Part shown: in pieces, positions 29,301 through 39,007 of the stretch
Position numbering within the stretch: position 1 is the first letter of the stretch
Layout: every line of letters begins with the position of its first letter
Assembly: GCA_000310025.1 (NCBI GenBank)
Contig: FN649739.1
Coordinates: 1,990,110-2,049,647 of the forward strand
Source of the DNA: Ectocarpus siliculosus
Lineage: Eukaryota > Sar > Phaeophyceae > Ectocarpales > Ectocarpaceae
Length of the DNA stretch: 59,538 nucleotides
Direction of reading: 5' to 3'
Made by a program: the position numbers and the translations under genes
The notes under the pieces: model-generated
What the model was told of the DNA's origin: nothing
The model's input: the letters and a program-made list of their open reading frames with translations, nothing else
Databases searched by the model: none

Positions 29301-32008
29301 GTAGACTGTAAGGAAACATATGTACCGCGGGCGCCACGGTCCCGGTATAAGAACACTCTCCCGTTCTTACGTGTACCCCGCTTTACACACAGAAACGCTT
29401 GGAACCGGGTGTACATTGTCTCATGTACCTGCTGCGCCCATAAAGTTGCCCGATGAAGCAAGATGATGTACTCCGTTGCGAAATATGAGACCGATACGGA
29501 ACTTGCGCTTCATACCGCAAAATGCACATCGTGTCAAAGTTTCTTGATTGGCCAAATGTTGCCTTGTGCCTGTCACCCACGGTACGGTTGTGGTATGCAT
29601 TGAGAAGCCTCTTCGTTGGGTGCGTGATCCTTTTTTTTCCTAGGTTATGTACCGGTTCTGTTTTTTGGCGGCCGAAGGTACTCGCTTGTTCTTGACTAAG
29701 ACAAGTTTTGCGGATGACTCACAGTTCAACGTGCGGGGGGGATATAGCTCAGTTGGCTAGAGCGTTTGTCTCATAAGCAGAAGGTCGAGAGTTCGAGCCT
29801 CTCTATCCCCGCACTTTTTGCCCCAAGTGGAGTTTGCAACGACAGACTAATCTCACGTCCTCAAACCTATATATTTGTACGAAAGTACATCTGCTGCAAA
29901 AATATGAAATACGAAGATCATCTCTGTTGGATGTATGATTGCATGTTGTGCATGTACGTGTTTTTTTGCTGCCGTGTCCGACGGAGTGCTGTGCCACACA
30001 GCGCGTGGCGCTTGGGTTTCCTCGTCTGCTTTGCCCCTGCACACATATGATCGTCTGCATCTTGCCACCATTTCAGCAAAAACAACTCGTGTCTCTCCCC
30101 CCGTACACGCACATGGACAAATCAAAGGTGCACCACGTGCTGAAGGATCACCCCTACCGCAAGCTCGCCCTGAGCCTTCGTCGATCGTCGCTCACGCCAC
30201 CACCTGCTGCTGCTGCTGCTGCTGGGCCAAGCTCACACCCCCGCGTCGTGGGCCTGACCGCCTCCTACTCCTACGCCGTCGGCGACGCCAAGACGAAAGC
30301 CTCTCTGACCAGGATGTGCCACGAGCTCCGCATCACCACCACGGAAACGGCGACCCGCCAAGAGCTGGAGGCGAGCGGGTACCACGCCACGGGCGCGGCG
30401 GCCGAGGTGTTGCTGGGCCCCCGTCCCGATTCCGCCGGCACCACCGACGACGCGGCGCCCGCTGGCGTCGTCCCCGAGGCCGACCGGAAGCCGCACGAGA
30501 TGGGGACCACCTTCTTCCGTCGGGAGGCCAAGGGCACCAGCACCGCCTTCACTCGCCTGCTCATGGCCTGCGTGCGCGGCATGGAAGAGGCCACGGCTGC
30601 TGCTGCAGCGGCGGCGGCGGAGGCGGCGCAGGCTGCTGCGCCCTCGTCGCAGCCCCGCCAAACGCTGTTGTTCGCCTCGCCGATGCCCCCCTCCGGGGAT
30701 CTAGCTCCCAGAGAGTGGGGCGCCTACACCCACAAGCTTGCGCTCAAAGCCGCCGGCGGCGGCGGCGGCGGCGGCGGCGGAGCAAAGATTCTCGAGACTG
30801 CTGCCGGTCGCGGCATACGCGGCGGGGGCGGTTTTCCCGGGAAAAGCGTCACGAAGCGGTGTACCCGGTGTGGCATCGACGCGAACGCCGGACAACCGCG
30901 GCGGTCGTCGGCCCGGCCGACGCTTCACCTGCTGCTCGCCGAGCTGGAGCACTGGTACGAGGCCGTCAAGGTCCTGGTCGTGTCCTGGGAGGAGAGGGAA
31001 GACGACGCCGCGACCATCCTCGACATGTTCGGCTGCACGGGGTCCCCGAGCGACCGCGCCGCGTCCGAGGCCGTCTGGCCGGGCGACGTGCGGCAAAAGA
31101 TCTCCGCCTTCTGGGAGGCGGTTCCCGGAACGTTCCCTCGGTACGAGAAACTGAAGAACGTGCTCCTGGACAAGTACGACCACCACGGCGGAGACGGCAG
31201 CAGCAGCGGCGGCGGCGGCGGCGGCGGAAAGAAGGGCTTCCGCGGCATAGTGTTCGTTGTCCAGCGCGTGACGACCCACGTGCTGGCCCACGCGATCGCC
31301 GCCGACCCCCGCATGGCGCCCCGCTTCTCCGCGGCCTGCCTGTACGCCTCCTCCTCCCCGGCGACGGCCTCCCTCTCCGTGACGAAGGCGCAGGCGCAGG
31401 CCAGCATCGAGGCCTTCCGGTCCGGCAGCGTGAACCTCCTCCTGGCCACCGTTGTCGCCGAGGAGGGCATGGACGTCCCCAAGGCGAACTGCGTGGTCCG
31501 CTACGACGCCATGGTGCACGCCGTGTCCATGGTCCAGGGGCGGGGCCGCGCGAGGGAGGAGGACAGCAGCTTCGTCGTCCTCAGCGAGAGGCCCGACCGC
31601 ACCACGGCCGACCTCGAGGCCGTCGAGCGCCAGCAGCAGCGGCTCGTGAGGGGCTTCAGGCCGCCCGCGGCCGGCAGCGCGGCCGCGGCCGCGGGCGACG
31701 CCGCCCTCGTCGTGGCCCAGAGGGCGCGCGAGCGCGGGGCGTGCGAGGCGCTTCTCGGCGCCGCGGCGGCGCAAGGTGGAGGCGGGGGCGGGGCCCTGAG
31801 CGCGATTAACTTCTTCGCCCAGAAGACGAAGGCCGCGCTAGAGGACGGGTGGAGCAAGGGGGCGGGCGGCCAGTGGGTATGCACCCTGTCCTACGAGTCT
31901 CCGCTGCGCGAGCTCCACGCCACTGGGACGGCCCCCGGGAAGAAGGCCGCCAAGAAACTGGCGGCCGCGAAACTCCTCGCCGGTCTTCGCGAGGCGGTGG
32001 CGGCTTGA
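26357..32008 (+). CDS. Dicer/RIG-I-type DExH helicase with one dsRNA-binding domain, no RNase III (3 exons, 786 aa)
   Basis: Predicted dsRNA-dependent ATPase of the Dicer/RIG-I group. Exons 26357-26761, 27058-27132 and 30128-32008, all phase 0. Motifs in order: RGYQ at about 48-51; Walker A PTGSGKT 68-74; FLVPTCLLVDQQ; ILVSTPQ; DEVHH 159-163 (Walker B, cut by intron 2 between E160 and V161), followed by xHPYR as in Dicer; GLTAS 202-206; IVFVVQRVTTHVLAHAI; LLATVVAEEGMDVPKANCV near 600; QGRGRAR 630-636. Residues about 717-783 form a dsRNA-binding fold (SAINFFAQK ... WVCTLSYES ... GKKAAKKLAAAKLLAGL). There is no PAZ, RNase III or CARD. Poly-Ala and poly-Gly runs interrupt the helicase. ATG 26357 is chosen as the first in-frame ATG. 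A close paralogue lies at 54020-57046. The role is inferred as dsRNA sensing or an RNAi accessory. Confidence 0.92.
27645..27671. repeat. CA microsatellite
   Basis: About 13 AC units inside the pogo-like element. Confidence 0.95.
27741..28070 (+). CDS. Transposon-borne Cys-rich (zinc-finger-like) protein, 109 aa
   Basis: ATG 27741 to TAG 28070, uninterrupted, entirely within the inverted-repeat element in the helicase intron. Residues 3-54 hold eight or nine Cys/His positions: C3, C9, H22, C24, C28, H33, C36, C51, C54, in the order HQCxxxC, HGxC, CPAC, which could bind zinc. A hydrophilic helical C-terminus follows. I do not recognise the family. It could be the tail of a pogo/CENP-B-type transposase, or an independent DNA-binding protein of the element. 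Whether it is expressed is unknown. Confidence 0.5.
   Translation: MPCAAGELCQLSNLTPKAPDGHQCRGGCGGRLHGICGEVEEDGEDEMNRLCPACFSSKLSKHFAPLESYAAGCSLNEASYLLKRARMLMIEAHASKPSRQADVREFFDA
28963..29027. repeat. 33-bp tandem repeat, 2 copies
   Basis: GGTGACCCTTTCAGAGAGAA is at 28965 and 28998, each followed by CCGCTGAC. It lies just outside the pogo-like element. Confidence 0.85.
29738..29811 (+). tRNA. tRNA-Met (CAT), elongator type
   Basis: A full cloverleaf can be drawn: acceptor GGGGATA/TATCCCC (7 bp), D-stem GCTC/GAGC, anticodon stem TTTGT/GCAGA with loop CTCATAA (anticodon CAT), T-stem GAGAG/CTCTC with loop TTCGAGC. The middle resembles fungal elongator tRNA-Met (AGTCTCATAA...GAAGGTCGAGAGTTCGA). 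No intron and no encoded CCA. The discriminator base would be G, which is unusual. A T5 pol III stop follows. The gene lies in the second intron of the helicase gene, on the same strand. Confidence 0.9.
29815..29819 (+). terminator. Pol III T5 terminator of tRNA-Met
   Basis: Five T residues start three bases after the tRNA 3' end. Confidence 0.7.
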
Positions 32009-33096
32009 TTCGCGCGCACCGGTTGGTGGTTTGGTTTCGCCAAGAGTGCATGATTGGTCGTGTGGTTTGGTCTGGGTGCAAGCTGCCGTCTGGTACCTGT
32101 TGCTGGTTGTCCGTCGATGATGCGCGTACAACCAGCAACGGGTGGCATCTGGTAGGTTGCTCCCAAACCAAACTAGGCCAACCGAGGGCATCATCAGCAG
32201 TACGACGACGTGCTGCCGCTGCCCGGTATTCTGGTGCTGCGGAAAGTTATACGGTAGATGTGTTCGGGCTACGGTTCTGTTTTTTGTTGTCTGCTTGTTG
32301 ACTCGCAAAAACAATGGTAGACTAGTAGGTGAATCGGGGGGGTATTGTTGTTTCAAGGCAGAACCGTCCCGTTTCCCCCCAGAGGCCTTCGCGTGCTCGT
32401 ACCCAGACTCTAGCCGGATCCCGAAGATTGTTGTGAACCATGTAATTGCTGCAAGAAGAGCGCATGCTTGAAAGAGAAGACGGCATGAGTGCGATAATAG
32501 GCGCGTTGTTGACCAAAACCTTGTAGGCATAGGTACTGTGAGGGTTGAGTGTTTTTGGCTCCTTCATGGGGTTTGAAGGATTACAACCCTAAGAAATAAT
32601 TCGAAGAAGACTGGACCGCGTTTTTTCTGGTACAACGACAACGAACGGCGAGCTGTAAGCGTGTACAATACGCGGTCTGTCATCCTTGGTGGGAGGGCGG
32701 AGTGAACCCCGCAATGTTTTTTTTGTGTCACGTCAAGCGCGTTACTCTTTGTTCTCTCCTTTCTGTCTCTCACAGGTCTAGAGCCGTCCGTATTTTCTCT
32801 TTCTCTGTCTCTCTCAAAGGACAAAAACCGTCCGTGTAATCAGCGCCATGCACTCTCGACTCTGTTCTGCCTGTTGCCCGGCTGGCTCCGTTTCGATCGG
32901 ATCCAAAAATGGATCGTGCCGCGAACACCGCGAGAGGGGGGGATTGTTGGCAGTCTTGACTGCGTGGACCCCCCGAGCTTCTGGAAACCTCGCTTGTTGG
33001 AAGTTTGGTGCCTGTTCCCCGTTCCAGTTCACGGCAGCAGCAGCAGCAGCAGCAGCAGAGGCAGCAGAGGCAGCAGCAGCAGAGCGCTTCTATATC
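32009..33096. other. Intergenic: helicase 3' flank and TPR-Aha1 5' flank
   Basis: No supported gene. A CAG-rich run lies at about 33030-33080, just before the TPR-Aha1 start codon. Confidence 0.5.
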
Positions 33097-36000
33097 ATGT
33101 CGTCTTTGCTCAACAGAAGCCGGTTTGGTGCTCATGGCGACGTCATGGGCGCTTCCCCCTCAGACGAAGCCGGAAAGACTACTCTCTGCGACGAGATCAA
33201 GAGCAGAGCTAGGTGTGGGACTTGATGATGGGTAACACGCACTTGTGCAGTCGCACAGCAGCAAGAGGTAGAGGGGAGGACAATGTTCGTCCACCTAGGT
33301 ACTGCGAGTTAGAGAGAGACGGCGTCTTCTGCTGTTGTTCGGCAGTTAGCGGTGTAGCGGTGTAGACATACCGTCCGGCGATAGAACGATGCATTTCCCC
33401 GCCAGCAAAGCCGCACGTCCAATCTCGCCGCGTGGACGGGTGGGCCGCATCACGGCATCCTTTGTCCAATACCCTTGAACTACAGCAGTGCCGCGGCTTG
33501 TATGCGGCTTGTTTCCCTGTCCACGTGCCGCCGCTTTTAAGATGAAAGGTACATGAATGTGTAGCCAAGCGCTCTCGGAAGATTGTTGTCCATCACTTGC
33601 GCACGGAAGACACCCCCCCCCCCCCCATGGACGATACGTACTCTTCATCTCTTCCTCGATCAGCAGTAGACACTACTGCTGCTATCGTCTTTTATACATA
33701 GTGGCTACTGCTGCAGCTTACCTAATGTTTTATTGGGCGTTGTTTTTCCTAAGGAGCAAGTGTACTTGGGGGAGGACATGGGGATGAGGCATTCGCGCCT
33801 GTCCCCAAGCCGTAAACACCACCGTTACAGAGTTGAGATTGTCCGACAAACGTAGATACGCAAAGCCACGTCGAAGGTATTTTCCAGCGAGGGCACAGCA
33901 GTTCCTTGAGCTCTGTTAGATCATTTCTTGACTCCGTCCGTGGGCTTGTGGCACGGAAGCCACTTTCACGTCTTCCAGAAAGCCTTCGACATTTTATCTT
34001 TGTGGGCTACTGTGCAGTCTTACGTTTAAGGCGGTCGCAGTGTTCAATATAAGGCGGGTGAAATTGGCTGCTGGCATACATGGAATAGTCCAAGATGTTC
34101 TCTACACATTGAACATGGCGGCAGCCCCAGTCCAGCTGCCGTGTCACCGCCTTATTCGAGGACCCGCAATTTAGTCTTTCCATGATCGGTGCCGCACGCC
34201 GTGCTCCTCCTACTGCTGTAACAACCGCACTCCTCGACGGGACGTGGAATGCTTGTGCGTGTGCATCGTGTACGCCTTGACGTTCGTGTTGTGCTGCTGT
34301 AGGTGCTGCTTTGTGTTCGCCGTTGTGTTAGGTGTAGCTCCATTCCCACCGTTGGTGAACATGGCATTGCTTCTTCTCGAGCGCCGCTGTCGCGGTGTTG
34401 GGGGCTTCAGCAGTAGATGTTGGGCTGTATTGTTGCCTCTGCTGGCTGTGCTTCTGGCTCTTTTGCCACGGCGCTGCCCAGGTACACGCTCCGGCGTTGC
34501 CCTCACGGTGTCCGCGACTCCCGCTCGAAACGAAAGTTGTTCGCTTGCTTCCTGCAGACCCCGTTGAACTGAGAGAATTAAACAGAAGAAGAGCACGCGT
34601 TGTACATCGCAGTTTACGTGTCTGATGCGGAACATTGTACCGCTCTTCGCTTGCATGTTCCCGCGCCGCTCTTGCATGCTGTCGTCGCACGAGCCCGCTC
34701 AGCTCCTGGTTGAATGCAGGGCCAAACGGCAGGAGCTGCCGTTTGGCCCTGCATGTGGTCCAGGCTAACTCTCTTCATCGTCACGTATGCATATGCGTGT
34801 AGACCTTTTTTGCGAGTTGTCGGCGTCAGCCAGCTGGACAACTTAACAGGACGTTTAGTATAAGTAAAGAAATCGCGAAATAACGCTCGAGTTTGTCCGT
34901 TCTGTGTGTTTGGACGCGTGGCATCAGGGCCGAGTTCGCCAGGAAGAACCTTCCCCAGGCAGAGATGCTTTACTCGAAGGCTGTGGAGATCAGGCCGGAA
35001 GACGCCACGCTGTACAGGTTTGTTTGTTTGAGATTGCGTACACCGCGTCGACCGCTGGCTGACGACCACCAATGACATTGCGTCACCCCCCCAAGCGTGA
35101 AAAATATCGAAGATTTTTTTGCTGTGCGCGTGTTTGTCTGGTTTTATCTCATTCACACCGATCCCCAGAAACCGGTTGACCATGAAAGACACGCCATTCT
35201 TGGCGGGGCAAACAAACGCTATTATAGTATTTTAGTAACACTTTCTACGCCGTGTAAGCGAATACCCATTGAGTTTGCATTGAACGTGCTACGTATTCGC
35301 AGAGCAAGATTATTTTCATGCCTCCTCCCATCTGACTACGGGGGGCCGCAGATGAGACTTGGCATAGAGATACGTGTGTGTGTGAGGTGTTAAGAGACGC
35401 GCCCGTTTCCTCCCCCCCCCACCCCCCAGCAACTTGGCGGCCGTGCGGCTTGGTCTGAACAAGCCCGGGCCGGCGCTGGAGAACGCCGTCGAGGCGCTTC
35501 GCCTGGACCCGGCCTACGCCAAGGGCCACTACCGCAAGGGGCAGGCGCTGATGGCGCTCGCGAGGCCGGGGGAGGCCGCAGAGGCTTACCGAGCGGGGGC
35601 GGCCCTCGAGCCGGAGAGCAAGCTGTGGGCCCCCCTCGTAGAAAAGGCGGAGAAGGCGGCGGCTTCGGCGCCGGCATCGTCGCCTACGAAAGCGACACCA
35701 ACCGAAGCCAGCAGCAGCAGCAGCAGCGGTAGCAGCGGTAGAAAGAGTGCTGGTTCGTCAAAGAGCGGCGGGACTAGCGCTGCTTCGCCGGCAGCTTCCA
35801 CCGCCTCTAGTGGTGGTGGTGGTGGTGGTGGTGGTGGTGGTAGCAGCGGTAGCGGTGATGCGGGGGCGGGGATGAAGGGGTACAAGATAACGGCAGACGG
35901 GAAGAAGACGACGTATTTCAACAACGACCTCACGGAAGAGGCCAAGGCCCTCATCGGGGACATTGCTCCCAAGAAGCTGGAGCCCGCCGCTGCAACCGCG

Positions 36001-39000
36001 CAAGATTCGACCTCGGCGGGGGGCAACGAGGCGAGCGCTTGGAACAAGGCGGGGACCTGGGAATCTCGAGATATGACAAGGTTTGTGGCGCGACTCATCG
36101 CCTTGCTTGCCGTCGGCACAAGGCTTGTGGCTCGACGTATCATCTTCTTTGCCGTCAGCATCGCAAAAGGGACAGCTGGAAATCGCGAAAACATCGAAGG
36201 AAAGAATGAAGAAATATTTGTTGGTTTTGTCCTTGTTTTTTCTCCTCACCGGAATCGGGATGAAACGAATGCGCGCTTTTGTGGGTGGTGTTCCTCGGTT
36301 GTTTTGGGGCCCTTGGTACCTGTGGAACTTTTGCGGGGCCCCCTGTTTCTTTTTTTTTTTGTCTTCTCGTCAAATCAGCACTCATGGCAGTTGTACCGTT
36401 TACTCCAACCCACGGTCACACAGAAGGGTTCCTCTTCCTGAGGCTCCCTACCCACCACTCCTGCGGTGCTTTGCATCCGCGAGTGCAGCACCCTGTTCCC
36501 TCTGTGTACATACAAACTAGCGCTTTCCACCCAGGCACGGAACGGAAGCGAGAGAATAACTCACTTTGCAAGAAAGCTCGCTTACGCCGGGGTTCGAACC
36601 CCTGACCCTGGCCACCAGAAGGTTTCCGCCGAGGTACCAACTATGACTATCGTTGGCGTCCTCAATATTGCGGCGAGAAACAAACGTACGCTTCGTTGGG
36701 ATAGCCGTGGATCTCGTGTGCCGGTCTCACACTCCGGTTTGGCAAACCATCTATCCGTTGTCGGGGTTGGGGGAAGAGGCTGCAGACCGGCGGTAACCGT
36801 GGGGTGTAGCGCAGGCGACGTGGCATCGCTGCTGTGACGTTCGTTCATGGGTGTGCCAACCAGGCCGCGGGCGGGGCAGAGCTTATCCCCGGTCGGGCAT
36901 GTAGGGTCAGCAGAACGCGTTACGTGCTGCCCGGCTTAAGGCCTGCTTTTCCCGTCTGTGCTTGTTTATGCACGTGGACACATGGGTAGGCACCCGTTGC
37001 TTCATTGCGCACCTGCCCGAAAGTCCTGGGACCCCACCTCTTCTACACACCATCCAAGTTCTGATGTTGCTGCCACCCTTTATTTAGTCTCGTTGTTCAA
37101 CCTTCTCGCTTATTCCAATTTCGTTGAGCTTCGGCCTGTTTTCACTGTTGTGTGCCCTCGATGGGTTTACCCTCCGGCCTGCTTGCCCCTTGTGTCCTCC
37201 CAGCTGGGCGAAGCAGCGTCTCGAAGAGCTCCTGGTAGGAGTGGAGCTGGACGCCTCGGAAAGCGTCGTGAAGGTCGTGAAGGTCGACAAACTCGAGGGA
37301 GACGCGGAGGTAGGTTATGTAGTTTGTGTCCTTCCTTCCTGGCAACAGCAACAGCAACGGCAGCAGCAACAACAACAGCAGCAGCAGTTGTGGTTTCGCT
37401 TTTTCTATCTAGGGTAGTCGTTGAGTTGCACCAGCTGTTGCCTCTTGGGGGGCCGGGGGGGGCTCTCACAGGGCTTTCACGGACAGGATCGGCGCCCTGT
37501 TGAGGCCTCAGGCGTACAAAAATCTCACTGTGGACGCCGAGGTTGAATGCGTTGGCCTCTTCCCCGGCGTCGCGGGTTTTCCGGCAGCGGCGCAGGTTTA
37601 CATTTTTGCCCTTCGCGTCGGGTAAGTAAAGTCGATGGACATGAGGTTTTCTTTCCAGTACATAGTCCGCGGTTTTGTTTTGTCGCTTTTTCTTTGGGGG
37701 CAAGAGGTGTCGGTGCCTTGTTGTGTGGTATCACGCGCCCCCCTCGATAGAAGTGGGTTTTGGACGCGAATGCAGGGAGGGTTGTCTGCAATGTGCAGTG
37801 CTTCCGGTAGCTTGGTTTGTTCTTCCGGGTGACGGTGGTGGATCAGGAATGATTACAGCGGTTTTTGTCCCCAACTGGTCAAAATTCGGTACGCCGAGAA
37901 AGCACGCCCTTCTCTCTATCTCGCATCATCCACCTGACATATTATCTTCTGTTGATGGATAAATGGGTACCTTTTTTTGTCCAGATCTCGTTCTCGCGAG
38001 GGAAGATGTACAACGTTTGACGTCCGGTTCGACCTAAAGTGGGAAGCATGGTCAACCTGACACATTTATCTTCTGTTGATAAATGGATTGATACCTTTTT
38101 TTGTCCAGATCTCGTTTTCCCGAGGGAAGAAGAGGTACATGTTCGACTTCCGCTTCGAACTTAAGTGGGAAGCGCCGGACCTCGACTGCGGCCCCGCGAA
38201 GGGGGTGCTCATGTACCCTGACGTGGGCCAGGACTGCGACGGGGTGTACGACGTCGAGTGCAGGGTGAGCCAACACAGCACAGAGGAGAGAAAAGTGTCC
38301 AGCAGGTGTTTCTCCCACTCACTACAAAAGACTTGAACACATCCCCTTCGACTATAATACTATGGTTGTATCTCGAACGGGAAGTCTTTCTGTGTTTGTA
38401 TGTATACTTTCTAAAGAAGAAAAAGGCGTTTTTGGTTGAGGGGTTGCCAGCCAGGCTGTAATTTCTATTATAAAAGTTCTATTATTTTTGTTGGGGTATG
38501 ACGTTTTTTGTCGTGGCTTGGTTTCGAGTCTTGTACCGCTTTCAACGACTGCTTTGCTCCCGGCTATGAAGGATTTTGCTGTGCACTCTTGTTGGAACGC
38601 TTTTGCTCTACCAGCATACAGGCGTGACGGTGTGGTTGAAGGGTTCGAAAACCAGACGTTCGAAAATCAGACCTCCACAGCAGTTGTGTTTCTTTGTTTC
38701 GTCGATGTAGGTCACCTGGGTCTGTCTGTGTTTTGCGCCCCGTGACTGCTGCTGTTGTGTCCAGACGTTCGGAACGGAGAAGGACGAGATGCATAGGGTG
38801 GCGTGTCGGCCAATGCAATGTTGAAGAAAATGAGTACGCCCTCGTCCGTTGTCCTCGCCAACTGTGTTTGCGTCGCAGGTGGATAGCAGCACCCCGACCG
38901 CCGCCAGAGGATTCGTGGACCGACACGTGCGACCAGAAGGCTCGGGTCTGAGGGAGGCGGCGCTGTCTCGCTTGACGGCTTTTACCACCGAATACTACGC

Positions 39001-39007
39001 AAAATAA
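33097..39007 (+). CDS. TPR co-chaperone fused to Aha1 N-terminal domain (6 exons, 415 aa)
   Basis: Predicted Hsp90 co-chaperone. Exons: 33097-33212, 34928-35017, 35430-36080, 37204-37309, 38109-38264, 38879-39007; all phases join. Three TPR units span about residues 27-134: DEIKSRARAEFARKN, AEMLYSKAVEIRP, LYSNLAAVRLGLNKP, AYAKGHYRKGQALMALARP. Carboxylate-clamp positions Asn (YSN) and Lys/Arg (KGHYRKG) are kept, as needed to bind the Hsp70/Hsp90 EEVD tail; the usual GN of TPR1 is AR. A Ser/Gly/Ala linker follows, then from about residue 262 an Aha1 N-domain: WNKAGTWESRDMTSWAKQRL, VVKVVKVDKLEGDAEISFSRG, YMFDFRFELKWEA, ending LTAFTTEYYAK. Aha1 stimulates the Hsp90 ATPase. Canonical Aha1 has no TPR and has a C-terminal AHSA1 domain, absent here. 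Exon 1 is assigned by phase and TPR alignment; ATG 33145 is an alternative start. Confidence 0.9.
34714..34754. repeat. Perfect 19-bp inverted repeat with 3-nt loop
   Basis: ATGCAGGGCCAAACGGCAG (34714-34732), GAG, then its exact inverse (34736-34754). It lies in intron 1 of the TPR-Aha1 gene. The loop is too short for a standard miRNA precursor. Confidence 0.95.
36565..36660 (-). other. tRNA-like sequence (possible SINE head or tRNA relic)
   Basis: The minus strand has a D-arm-like TAGTTGGTA, and about 50 nt later a B-box-like GGGGTTCGAACCCC, bounded by GACGCC...GGCGT. The T-stem and loop do not fit a functional tRNA (loop one base short), so I do not call a tRNA gene. It lies in intron 3 of the TPR-Aha1 gene. 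Confidence 0.3.
37930..38060 (+). pseudogene. Duplicated, broken copy of TPR-Aha1 exon 5
   Basis: The intron end and first half of exon 5 are repeated upstream, about 124 bp apart. In both copies CCTGACA..TTATCTTCTGTTGAT leads to TTTTTTGTCCAG/ATCTCGTT. The upstream copy keeps the acceptor and ISFSRGK, but is frameshifted relative to the real exon, so TGA follows within about 12 codons; the shifted frame still spells FDVRFDLKWEA. It is a decayed alternative exon inside intron 4. Confidence 0.85.

Larger units (their letters stand above)
27133..30127 (+). other. 3-kb intron carrying a transposon and a tRNA gene
   Basis: Intron 2 of the helicase gene, from GAG/GTGAAT to AAAG/GTGCAC. It holds a pogo-like element (27256-28936), a 33-bp tandem repeat (28963-29027), a tRNA-Met gene (29738-29811) and otherwise unique non-coding DNA. 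Confidence 0.85.

Noticed and set aside
30701-31774. 357-codon minus-strand open frame
   Set aside because: It lies fully antisense to the helicase exon. It comes from the high GC of that exon and has a Gly/Arg/His-rich nonsense composition.
29935-31809. 624-codon plus-strand open frame in a second frame
   Set aside because: Overlaps the helicase exon in another frame and is Arg-rich without domains; it is a GC shadow.
34714-34754. microRNA precursor
   Set aside because: A 3-nt loop and a 19-bp perfect stem are too short for a Dicer substrate of the usual kind.
36565-36660. tRNA gene
   Set aside because: A B-box-like GGTTCGAACC is present, but the T-loop is one base short and the acceptor and anticodon arms do not form properly. 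Kept only as a tRNA-like sequence.
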